Origin: Metellina segmentata
Taxonomy: Eukaryota > Arthropoda > Arachnida > Araneae > Tetragnathidae
Length of the DNA: 64,000 bases
NCBI GenBank assembly: GCA_947359465.1
Contig: OX375882.1
Coordinates: 53,690,509 to 53,754,508, forward strand
Reading direction: 5' to 3'
The translations under genes and the position numbers were made by a program. Of the stretch, positions 41,859 to 54,500 are shown piece by piece (position 1 is the first letter of the stretch; each line of letters starts with the position of its first letter). A model generated the notes under the pieces. That model ran no database searches, was not told the DNA's origin, and saw only the letters and a program-made list of their open reading frames with translations.

Positions 41859-41995
41859 TCTGTTGCTATTAAGAGTTTAATATTTCTCAATCTTGTTGAT
41901 TTGGAGGGTCAACTGTCCCCTTGAAGCATCACAGTGAAATCTGGTGTCTCCAGTCAATTTACAGTCTGGTAAAAAATATAAAACACAAGCTCAAT
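41000..41995. other. intergenic DNA between the convergent genes
   Basis: AT-rich sequence with an (AT)n run (about 41827-41852) and no recognisable gene. A USP10 transcript probably ends at its left end, near 41985. Confidence 0.4.
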
Positions 41996-42007
41996 AATTC
42001 AAAACCT

Positions 42008-42017
42008 TTTATTTATT
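42008..42017 (-). terminator. USP10 polyadenylation signal (two overlapping AATAAA)
   Basis: On the - strand AATAAATAAA lies about 380 bp after the USP10 stop codon, giving a plausible short 3' UTR. No other strong signal lies between it and the stop. Confidence 0.5.
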
Positions 42018-42397
42018 TACTTCAAAAAAAAATTCATTCAAGTTCTAAAATATGATATATACACAGGAATAAAAAAATACCAAGCCATTAACAGTTTCAA
42101 AAGTCTCAATCTTTCATTTTTCGTTTTGTTTCCACAATCTAAAAATATTCACAATTCGTAATAGCGATGTATTTCATTCTCATTTAAAGTCTCAGAAAAT
42201 AGTGAAAATGGGAGGCCAACTACAGTCCCAAAATCAGTCTTTGCTAGTATGTACATGACTGTCAATCAAAATAGCTAAATCATATACGCAGCATTCACTT
42301 CATAAGTGCTTATCACAAAATATGTTGATTGATTTTTTAAAAGTTTTTAATCCCATACAGGATTGCATCCGATTGGCTATCTGAATTTTGCTTGGGT

Positions 42398-42576
42398 TCA
42401 GCTCTCTTGGTAGAAGAGCAGGTAAGGAACTCTAGGTGGGCTATGCGAAAGTACTTCAGACTCATTCACTGGGATGACTGCCCGGTCATCACACCTTATC
42501 CACGATTGGCTGCCATGGTTGAAGACGTCAGATATATAGTGGCCTTTAACTGCTTCCTCTCCATCATGATACATCA
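42398..42576 (-). CDS. USP10: USP10 exon 11 (last): catalytic His and Asp
   Basis: Acceptor ttctacgtag. It encodes MYHDGEEAVKGHYISDVFNH with the catalytic His, SWIRCDDRAV with the Asp, and the closing PYLLFYQES before TGA. Completes a Val codon from exon 10. Confidence 0.95.
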
Positions 42577-45500
42577 CTACGTAGAACAAAGAAATGAATA
42601 AATTTTTTAAATGAACATCAGATTCATACTACACAAAAATCAAACTTTACCTTTGTTATTTACAATACAAGAGCCTTTTATATAATCTTCAGCAAGATTT
42701 AGTTACTAGCTGATGAGTAGTGTTGAAAACCATGAATTGTGTTTGTTTACTCCAGTCTCAATAGAATCTATTTACTTTGCTCGCCAACCCCCGGGGATTG
42801 CTTCGCAAACCAACATTACTTTCACAGAGTGAATCTCCTGGACGGCGAAACTATTTTCATAAATCGTATAATCCTGATTTGACTTTCCGGTCCACGACGT
42901 CACAGCGAGGGCTTCGCCCCTGCTTGCTTACACTCGCCAACCCCAGGGTCCAGTTTTTAATGATAATACTTAAATCTGAATACACTAACCTGGAATCTAT
43001 TTATTAATTTCTTTGAACATTGCTGAAAAACGATAGTTTGGCATCTTGTATCACTTCAAAACAGAAATCGATGATTTTTAATAAATACTTAAGTAGCAGC
43101 CTATAATTTTTTGGAATTACATTTATAATATAGTTAGTTAAATAAATTGATTCAAATTAGGTTTGTAATTAAATATAAGTCTGACAAAATCATTACTGTT
43201 TTAACTTGCCATAAGAGTTCTCGTCATATGCAGAGAAGGTGAATTTCACACTTCAGGTCAAGGTGTGAAACAATCAGGATTTTAATAATTTATTAACCCA
43301 TTAGTTTAATTTGTTGGATATCAGACAAAATTAGTTACATTTCTAGATAGGATTGATTTACACAAAACATTAAATCAATTAAAATTTTCTTAAACTTGTT
43401 ATTTTTATTCCTTTGAATTGTTTTATACAAATCCATACGATTTTAAATTTAAAAAATAGTGAATTTTGATAAAGAGACAATATATAATATAAAATTTCTT
43501 TTTGAGAAATTTTATTTTATTTTTGAATTAAGTACAACTGCTCTAACAATAGATTATTCAAAAACAAACCTGCAAAAAGTTTATATCTGCGAAGCTTTTG
43601 GTTTTTCTTCAAATCAGATGAAAACATATCTGGAAATAAACAAAACTTAGTTAAAATAAGAATTTTACAGTAAAAGGCTATAAAAAAAATGTGACAAATA
43701 CTACCTTTGGTGAGTTCCAGCACAAGTGGATAGTCAGTTTTTTTCATCACTTTTTTGCACCCGCCATTTTTGTTATAAACAAATCTTTTTAAATGAAGTA
43801 TCAGAATGGGAGGTAATTTCTGCAAAGCTATGTGACTAAATGCTTCCACCTAAAATGAATTCAAAGGTAATTTTATTGTTTAACAAAAGACAGTTAACAT
43901 AAAGCAAAACAAAATTGTAGCTTATGTACTAACAAATCTATTGCCATTTATGAAAAAAATGCATAAAGGATGTAGACTATATTTTTAAACACTATGCAAG
44001 TTATAATGAAATTAAATCAGACTTAGTTCCACTTAAAGAGTAAGCTTTAATGCTCAATATAGAAGTATCGTTCATATAACTTAAATTATAAGCAATGTCG
44101 ATGAAAAGTACACCTTTCTTAAGTACTAATAACAATAATTATGCTACTTGGAAGTTTTAAATTCGATTCCTAATCATTTAAGGAATCTAGAAATACAATT
44201 TTAGTTTTGGGAAAGGGAGATAAAGGTCCAATTTACAAGCTGGGAAATTCCCATACCCCATTTAAGAATGTAAAATTACACAACTTCTCAATAAAAGTAT
44301 ATATACAATGCTAATAGACTTTCAATGTAAAACAAATATTTTTGAATAAAAGTTAGTACACATATTTCAGAAAAGCACATGCCTAATAAAGAAACTAGGA
44401 AAGTGTGAAAGCATATAATTTAAACTTTTTAGACTAGGAATAGTTTCTTCTTTTCATTAAAAAATACAAGGATAGTTCAAGAAATTATCAAGGATCTCAT
44501 TTCGCAAATGATGAAAATTAAATTTAAACGACTAAATACAATTGAAACACTAAAGAGAGTTAAAGTTTTCAATAGAAAACATTTTGTAGTAGAATATTTA
44601 ATAGAAACATTTGAAGTTTTAGAATGGGTCAACTATTTAAAATAAAGTGAAATTCAAGGACTAAAATAAATGCTGACATTTTTCAAGGATTATGAGAACC
44701 CTGAAAAATAGTCCTAAGGTATATGCTTTGTGTAGAAAAACTATATATTTAATATTTCTCAAATTATAATCAAGTTCAAAGTTCTGTCTGCAAGGTATAT
44801 GCACTTTTCTGTAGCCTACAGATGGAACTTTGAACTTGTAGACTGTAATTTGAGCTATATCGTTCTGTTTCACCATGCACACAGAAACCTTAGGACCATT
44901 TTCCAGGGTTTCCACAATCCTTAAGGTTATTGTCTAAAAATGCTAACTCCAAAAACTTTTTTCAACTAATATACAATTGTAAGAAAAAGATTACATATCA
45001 AAAGTAACTACCTCCTGTTTTGTCTTGGCACACGTGTATCCCTGGATTGGTTCTTTGACAGTCATTTCTTTTAAAGCTTCCGAGACGGAATTTACATTTT
45101 CAGACTAAATTTCAAATTAAAAAAAAAAAAAAGACAGTTTAGAAAAAAGTCCCAAAAATGTGCATAATTTTCATTGCATTAAAAGTATTAATGAAAAAGC
45201 AATACCTGAATATCAAGCTGCAATGTAAAGAAAGGTTGAATCGATGCAGAAGTTTTACTTCCACTAGTAGTTAAAAATGACTTTATCTGTCCACCAAGAA
45301 GCTCAGAAATAGGCGTTTTATGTTCAGCAACCTATACAAAAAAAATTACATGCTATAATTTATCAAGAATGGTTGCATATTCTATACACCACTGAATCTG
45401 GATGCAAAGTAAAGATGGACAAAACTGATTAGGTAGATTCAGAATAATTGGAACACATAGGCCCACTTCACAGAATAATTAGAACACTAGTGCCATGAAG

Positions 45501-48500
45501 CATTTTTTTTTTACAAGTTAAAAAGCAAGATGGTGTGAATATTATCCTACATTAGTTAAAATGCAGTCTAATCTTGAATTTATGAACCTCAATTTTATAG
45601 TTTCGATTGCAGTAGATACTATTAATGCCAGAACTATGATCTAAAAAGTTCTGGTTCAACAAATCCATGGTTCTTTGTACATTTTTGAAATTTTAGTGAT
45701 TTTATTTATAAATTACTATGAAGAGAAGTCAGGGAAACGAAGCAAGCATCTAAATTTTCCATGCTTTTTAAATTTGTGGGTACAGTTTTAGTATGTTTAT
45801 GAGCAGTGGCAACGCCCTTGGAAATTTTTTTTGACGCACTTTTAAAGTCGCCAAGGAAATAAAAACATTTTAAAATCTGCTTGTAGCATATTTTGCATAA
45901 AAATGAGTATTTTAGCCTATTTAATGAAATGATATGGTTAAAAAAATGTTAATGCCATCACCTTCCTAGTAACCATTCCTTTGTGCTTAGAGCCAATAAC
46001 TTTCCATTCCTCCTCACCATCACTAACATCACCATTTTCTTTCAATTCTTCTACTACTGAAAAATTAAAATAATTCAATAACCTTATTAAATAAAAGTAA
46101 AAATGATTAATTAATTTCACCAAGTTTTAAAATTATTCAACTACAATGCACCTTTAGAAAAATAAATGAAATCTAATTTATTTAGTGAATATTAAACCAA
46201 ATATCAAGATGTTATTTGAATATTGAAAACAGAATTTCGGTTTTATCTGCACTGATTGAGGAAACTTTTAACAGTATTGTAATTTTCGAATACAAAAAAT
46301 ATATTGGTGATACAAGAGTTTTAATTGTAAATTATGAGGTAAATGGATAATTGTATAAAAGATAATGTTAAGAGGATTTTGAGTACAACAGTTAGTTTAC
46401 TCTTCTGTGTTTTGACACAAGACAAAGCTACTTTTTATTTCAGCTATTCTTAGAAGATATGTTAGCAAACACTATATTCACATAACATTCTAATTTCACA
46501 TATTCATGCGAGTATTAACAGTTTCGCAACACCCAAATAAAGAGTGCAAGAGTAGTTTTCCCATTAGTATCAATAATTTGTTTAAACAATTTGCATTTTG
46601 AATCTTATTAATGTAAACATATTTCTATTAATAAGCAATTTGAAATTCATATATATCTCTTTCAACATACAGTTTACTTCTTACTGAAGCCACATGCAAT
46701 TAAGTCACACAATGTGGCCTAGCTCCCAATCACACTACAATAAAATTAACAATTTTTATTCCATACTTAAATTTGTTCACTCATTTCTTTCAGTTTAATT
46801 GATTATTAGGTTGTCTATGTTTTTGAATTTGTTTACTAAGAGATATGCATGAGTTTTAAAATCCCATACAAATTAGACAAATAATCTAGACATTGATACC
46901 ATGATAATACACTTATTTACATATGAAATGCTTAGTCCTGTGGATATCCAAAACTGGAAGATTTGACTATGAGAAGTCCAAAATATAAAAGGTTTGAAGA
47001 AAATTAGAAATTTACTAATAAGATTAAATAACTAACTTACAGTCAAGATTATTTTTCTTCTCATAATTCTTGATGATTTTTACCATTTCTTCATGCATAC
47101 CATTCAAAATAAAACTCAAAAATTCTTCAGCATCTTCTTGTTGTCCCTACAAACGCATAGTACAAAAATTTATAATGATAGTTAACTTTATCAAATTGCT
47201 GGAAGAATACTTTTCACAAAACAAAATTCAACTACAGTAAATATATCTAAAGCTTTGACTTGCAAATTTGAGCAAAGAATAATCTTGCATTGCATGTATT
47301 ACAAAACCAACATACATTTGAAAAAGTCTTTAAAGATTTTTTAATTTTTGCTGTGCATACTTTAATTCTTTTTAGTAATGAATTAGCTTTTTTAAACATA
47401 AGCATGTAACTTATATTACCTTAAGACAATCTGATTTCAAGTCACGTAACATATCATAAATAAAATCAGGTTGAAATGGCTGTCCTGGCTGTACCTCTTC
47501 TTGAGCTGACTCAAATTGAGTAAATTCATAAGTAAGTTTAACCCTAAAATGAAATGAAATTTATTTCGAACATATAACACACAATTGCAGACTCGAATCT
47601 TCTGCATAAGTTTGTATATAAATATCAGCTAAATATTTTTCAGAAACATGAGAATAATTTACAATTTTAAAAGAAACAATATCGAAAATACAATTAAAAT
47701 TTGTATTCTTAAAGTACATAAGTGAAAGGAAAAGGTAAAAAGTTGCAAAAGAATGTAAATTAAAACTAGCCTTAACCAAGACAAAGTTGCATAAGAATGG
47801 AAACAAAAGCTTTCAGTGCATACAGTGGTTCTTAACCGTTGAAAAGCGGAGAGCACTAGCGCTACATGAACTTACAGCAAGTGTTCCAACAAAATTTCAA
47901 AATCAGTGAAAAATTAAAACGGTTACTAACATGTAAAAAAGCAAAAGTCACTGTTTTTAGTTTTATCATCTTTGTTTTACTTATGTTGGCTTTTATCAAT
48001 TATTTCTATTTTGCATGAATTAAATCTGCTTTCGCATGTGGGCAGATCTAGTGTGCAAACAGTTGAATGAGAAGTGTACATACGTGTCATAAAATGTATG
48101 GTTTTGTAATTGTAGGTATAAGTTCATTTATGACAAACTGGTCTTTTAGAAATTAAAATAGCCCTAATTACCCTCCAAATAATTATTTGAAACAGCAAAA
48201 GGGACAAATTTCTAAAACAAAAATATGATCCTAGCACTGATAGTGCTAGTGCAAGTACATGCAATATCAATAATAGTACTCACCAATAGGGAGAACAAAA
48301 TTTCAAAAAAATGTTAATAGAAAATATTCCAATGATTATTTAGATTTAGGGTTCACTTATATTGACGAAAATGAATGTCAAATTACTCTTTGTGAGGTTG
48401 GTGAGCTTTGTAATAGTGCAATGATACCAGCAAAATTAAAACGACAATTTTACATCTAAATATGCCAATCTCCAGTTCAAAGCCAATAATTATTTTCAGC

Positions 48501-51500
48501 AATGGTTGAATAATCAAGTTAATCAAGGAAATTAAAAAAAAAATAGTAACAATTACTACTATTATAAAAGGAAGTGTTTATCTATGTCTCTGTAAGCAGT
48601 GTCCTGATGAATCTATGACACTTACAATAATGAAAATTGACACACAGATAGTCCTAATTTTTTTGTGTCCCCCTCCCCAACCCGAATTTTAAAATTTAAT
48701 ATAGAACACTTTAAAATGAATTTATTAGATTTTTCACTCTGCATTTTTTTTGTTGCGAACGTGACGTCATAGCTCCTCAATTGAAGACAGGAAAAGATTT
48801 TGCATTATTCGGCCTTGAAACTGTGCCAAGTTACGACTTAGCTGATGTAAGAAAGGACAGATTCTGTTTTTTCGTACTAATACCTTTGGAAACAAACAAA
48901 GTTTTCCGATTCTAGCGTGTTTAGATTTACATTGTTGATTGGTATAACTTTCTTTCTAGCGATTTCAACTTAGTCACAGGCAAACTATTTTAGGTTTTCA
49001 ATCTTCATGATCATTAAAGACAGTAAAAATTTTAATGGATTTGAAATCTATGGAAAATTTTACACCAAATAGATATTTAAATGAGATTTTTTTTAAATAA
49101 ATAATTTTTTTCAATTGTAACGCATGCCATGTCTAGTGGAAGTAGGACTCATTTTTTAAATTATTGTTTGTTCTTTTTGATGTTTTTAGTGTCAGTAAGA
49201 TTAATGTGTCCAGTCCAATTTTTAAATTTTAATCTAAAATCTATATATATATATTTCTCTTACGTGGCACGCAAAAAAGACGTTATTTGTTACCGCGTTT
49301 TGGCAACATTGTGCGATTGTTTGTTTACTAGGAGCCTCGCGAGTCATTTGATTCTATAGCGTTATCGGATGAAATTTTATTGAAAAAAAAATGAATTTTA
49401 GACGAGCTGTTGCGGTTCGTAATAGAAATCTAAGAAAGCGGAGGATCTTTTCAGGGCTATTTAAAAAACGGTCCTTTTCAAGGCTAACAATTATAGTACA
49501 ACAAGACGCGTGCACTACAACTTTCGACAACAAACTCAGTCAAAAAGTGTATGGGTGGCTCGAGTACTGGGGAAATGTACACACAAACAACATGCTGGGT
49601 ATTCAATTTCCAAAGCAGCGCTCACATTGCGAGTAAAAATGTGCTCAAAGTTTTCATCTAAATTCTGATTCCAGAGGTACTGTATATATCTTTTATGTAA
49701 TACAACAAATTTAGATTTGAAAAATATTTTTTTGGAATATATTTTGTAATCAATCCCTTCTGCTAGGACACGTGTCTTCATTGATGCGAGCGAAGCGAGC
49801 ATAGGTTCGCGCAGCGAACCAATGAGAATTGCGAAGCAATCCTCCGGGGGTTGGCGAGCGTAAGCGAGCAGGGGGCTGGCCCCCTAGTATTTTTTTAATT
49901 AACTTATTTATTAGCTACTTTGAGGCCTTCACAGTGTTGCCTGTGGTGTTGGTTTGCGAAGCAAACCAAATCAGAATAATTAATGTGTCCAGTCTAATTT
50001 TTAGATGTTAGTCTAAAATATTTGAAAATTAATTTATTGGCATTTATTTAGCACTATCACTGGGGTTTGGAGAGCAGTGGTCACAGTAGATGCCATGAAA
50101 AAAACTGTCAATGGCAACACTGTGACAGTAACGACCAGGCCATGTAGTGGTTAGTATCTAATAAAGCACAAATTGCATCGTATAAAGTTGAAAAAATAAA
50201 TGCTATTTTTTTAACACCATAGCAGGGCATTTGATTTTACCAGCATGTTCTGAAATCGTTTCAATTATGTATGGTGATGCAAAAAAATAAATTTTTAAGT
50301 CCAAAACAGAATTATACATATTGCAGATGATATTGAACAAAAAGTTACTAATGAGCTTTCAGAAAACTTTGCTTTACAAATTGACGAGTCCACTGATATC
50401 AGCTCACACACTAGTATTTGTTCGTTTCAATGATGAAAACAAAATAGTGAATCAATTTTTATGCTGCAGACAACTTACTGAATTCACAGTTGGACAGGGT
50501 ATTTTTGACACCATTTCGTCATATTTAGATAAATTACATAACATAGGACCAATGCGAATGAACCAATTCTGATGGTGAACCTTCAATTGTCGGTTCTATT
50601 AAGGATTTATTACTGTTGCGAAAAAGAAAAACCCCAATACGAGATCTACAGATTTTTACACTGAGGATCACTTGTCTCAAAAACATTACCCACAACACTA
50701 AAATCCGTATTAGACCAAATTGTAAACATTGGTAAACTACATCAAATCACAACCTTTACAACTACGCCTATTTAAAAAAACTATGTGCATCTATGGAAGC
50801 TCAGCATGAATCTTTACTTTTACATTCCGAGATAAAGTGGTTATTGCGAGGTAAAGTTCTAAATAAAATTCTGACACTTAAGGATGAACTGTCAACGTTT
50901 TTTTTAAACGAAGGGAACTAAATTTTTTTTTAACTTTTCGTATAAACGATAGTTGGTGTATTGAACTGGCATATTTAGCCAATATCTTCATTTATTTAAA
51001 TAACGTGAATACTTGTTGACAAGGTAAAACCGAAAATATTCTAACATCAACTAACAAACTATCAGCATTTCAAAAAAAAAAAATTGCTGTGGGGAATGAA
51101 CATAATTTAAAAAAGAACAGTAGACATGCTTCCTTTAGTCCAAAATAACAATAATGATGAAATAATTCCCATTATAACAAAACATTTAGCATTATTAGGA
51201 AAACATTGTAAAGTACTTTTCCGCATCGAATACCAAAAATTATGATTAAATATAAAATCAATTTTCAGCAGTCAACACACAAAATTATGAGTTTTTGTTA
51301 CAAGAGGAAAAATTTGTTACATTGTCAACGAGTCGTACCCTCAAAATGAAACATTCCGAAGTAACAGTTGAAGAATTTTAGATTTCTGTTCAAATCGCAT
51401 ATAAAACTATTTCTGAAAAGCAATTAAATTTGTACTACAATTTTCAACATTGTACCTAATACGAGCTTGGTTTTTCAACATTAACGAATATTAAGACAAA

Positions 51501-54500
51501 GAAACGTGAAAGGCTGACAAATATAGAAGAGGAAATGAGAGTAGCTATTCCTCTCACACCCAAGACCAGATATTGAATACATTTGTAAAAGTCATCAGGT
51601 CAAAATATCCCATAAAAATCAGCGACAATTTTTAATAATTTCATTTACTGATTGTTATTTCCTATTGACTGATAGTTAAACTGTTATTATATGATTTTTA
51701 TTTATTACGAGCCACTGCGTGGCTAGCCCGGTGTTGCCCGTTCCGTTAAAATTTTCAATCTATCAAATCCGTTGAAATTTTCAATCTATCTTTAGTGATT
51801 CCGATTTTTACAAAAAAGAATTAACAATCTGTCAACTATGCACAAAATTAAAGCGGAAACGGAAAAAATAAATTTACAATCTACAGCGATGAAAAAAACT
51901 TGGCATGATTCCAGAGTTTGTGACGGCAAGGTCCTGTGGGTAGAAAAGTCTAGTTTCCTGTGTTTCTTCTCTCTGGTAGAAACGTTTTGAAGAACCCGAT
52001 GGAGAATAAAACTATTAAATTCATTTTAAAATCTTCTAGATTGAATTTTAAAATTCGCCAAGACCCAAAAATTGCAAAAAATTTGGACTACCTGTGTGCC
52101 AAATCTCATTGCCATAGATCGTCAGGATTTTGGGCCGCGAAACAAACAAACACTTCCTTTTTATAATAGTAGAGATGCAATACAAAAAAATATATTATAT
52201 ACTGTTTTATTTTACGACTGTGTTCCGCAAATCTTCTAAAATTGTGTTTCGTGATTCTGAAACGGTTAAGAACCACTGATGTAATAACAGAATCACAAAA
52301 AAAAAAAATCTATTAAATACTCACACTGATGGAGCTGCTTTTTTACAATTTAATTTTAAGTTTTGCTATATGCTATGCCTCCACAAAGAAGGATCATGAA
52401 TAGCACCCAAACATTTTTTATCAGTTGCCAAAATGTTCAACTTGGATACAATTTCAAATTTATTTTCATTGATGTCGGTAAAACATACAGTACCTATTGT
52501 GATCATCTATATTTTGGCAGGGACAGCTGAATTTACATTGCAATAGAGCAACACAACACTTCCTATGCCAACATGAAGACTAGTGATGGCAAATTTAATG
52601 TGCAACAGCAAACAAGTCACAAGTCTTTGGTACCATCCAGTTACCAACTGCCCAGTACCTAATCTGTTACACTACCAACTGCAAGCCATCTTTATTTTGA
52701 ACATTTCATATTTTTAAAGACAACGCTTTGTTTTGCCATTTCTGTTATATTTTTAAAAAGTCGAGTTCAGTGAAGTATAGCATGCCAGTCCCACACGACA
52801 AACATTATCATAGTAGGGGTAAATGTTGGAAAGGAAGACACCTGCTGTGTGTCCTATCTTTTGATGATAGAAAGCTGACATCAGTAACTCAGCATTTTAC
52901 TAATTAATGCTACTTTGATTCAATCTTTCCTTTATATTGTGCACCATGTTAAACAAAAAATATATGGCTTTGTGTCGTGATCATAATCTACATCTATATT
53001 ATTCTAATAAACCTGAACTATTGAGGACCAACTATAGAAAAGGGTAAAAATTGAGAGCTAAAAACATATTTCAGCACAAATGAATTTAATTAGCTTGCCA
53101 TTTGGCACCTATCTGCATTTCAGTGAACAAATTTTTTTCTAATACATTCAAGAATTATCATCATATGCAGAAAAGCACAAGAACCTTTTCACCCAAAAAG
53201 ATAAATTTCAGATAGTTCAGCATTTTCACTTTTGTATATCACAGGTCCTCAGACCACAATTTTAAAATGTTGTAAAACTAAACTCATCTATAAAGCCTAG
53301 TATCCAATCAATCATTCCTGAGTGGTAAGCTGGGCATGCAGTGATTACACACACATCACATAGCTCAGAAACATATAACAAGAGCAAGTGGACTGTATAA
53401 AACTTTACTATTCTCCACACACATTGAGAATACAACTCGCGGCACGGGCGTGGCCGCAACGGAATATACAAAAAATAGGACCAGCGCCATCTATCGGCTA
53501 ATTCATCACTACTGAGGGAGAGCATGCGTAAACATTCTCCCCCCGTTGAAATGTAAGACATTCAACAAAAACTACAAAAAAGATTACAAGTTTTAAAAAG
53601 ACAATAATACAAACACAGTACACAAATAAATTATTTCAATCTGGCATGGATAATACACACACGCGGGAGATAGCTCGTTTGTACACACCATATTGTGTTC
53701 TCACTTTCACGACCCTTACCAAGTTATCATTACCACGGTACAGTTCTATTACTCTTCCCAAAGGCCACTTGAAGGTAGGCATGTTGTCCTCTACGAGGAC
53801 GACCAAGTCGCCGACCTTCACGTTGTCCTTTTTAAATAACCATTTGTTACGTTGTTGTAACTCACTTAAGTAGTTACGATGCCATTTATTCCACACGAGT
53901 TGTACTAGACGGGTCATCCTTTGCCACCTTTTTAAGGCATTTTCGTTCACTTTAGTTAAATCAGGTTCAACGATAGAATTAATTGATCTGCCTATGAGAA
54001 AGTGAGCAGGAGTTAATGCACTTAAATCATCCTCATTGCTCGATAAAGGGCACAAGGGTCTGGAATTTAAAACTCCCTCAATTTCAACACTTACGGTCAA
54101 AAGTTCCTCGTACGTCAAATTTGCTCCGCTCACGACTCTTTTAAAATGGTACTTCACAGATTTTACTGCAGCTTCCCACAAGCCACCGAAGGAAGGAGCT
54201 CTCGGAGGGATGAATTTCCATTCAATTCCTTCAGCAGATAAAAAGCCTGCTAGCTGCTCGTCTGGCTCTTTAACCAGTTTCAAGAGCCTCTTGATTTCCT
54301 GATTAGCTCCTACAAAATTCCTGCCATTGTCCGAGTACAATTTGGCACATTTGCCTCTACGGCTAAAAAATCTCTTTAGGGTAGCAATAAATGCCTCAGA
54401 TGTGAGGTCCGACACAATTTCTACATGAACAGCTTTAGTAACAAAACACACAAATATACATATGTAGATCTTATGCAGGACACCCTTTCTTTGGTTACGA

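Larger units (their letters stand above)
48190..51600 (+). pseudogene. ZBED-type hAT transposase pseudogene, split by a Helitron
   Basis: Before the Helitron: KQKYDPSTD, then DYLDLGFTYIDENECQITLC and MIPAKLKRQF, the BED-finger N-terminus of ZBED-like hAT proteins. After it: AFDLPACSEIV-like and then LSENFALQIDESTDIS, VRFNDENKIVNQFLCCRQL, GQGIFDTISSYL, TLPTTLKSVLDQIVN, LFKKLCASMEAQHESLLLHS, LRGKVLNKILTLKDELSTFF. Several stops and shifts interrupt every part, so it is inactive. The order of blocks is continuous across the insertion, which shows that the Helitron came later. Confidence 0.75.
47823..52278 (+). mobile_element. hAT transposon carrying three Helitrons
   Basis: Inverted ends: cagtggttcttaaccgtt (47823-47840) and aacggttaagaaccactg (52261-52278), 18 bp and identical as read. 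CAGTGGTTCTTAACC-type ends are typical of hAT elements. Between them is a broken ZBED-type hAT transposase on the + strand. Helitrons occupy 48553-50154 (itself holding 49240-49887) and 51708-52175, so the original element was about 2.4 kb. Flanking octamers agree at only four positions, so no target duplication survives. Confidence 0.75.

Noticed and set aside
44661..44915. 84-codon - strand frame within a USP10 intron
   Set aside because: The flanking exons 8 and 9 are already in phase and match USP10 without a gap.
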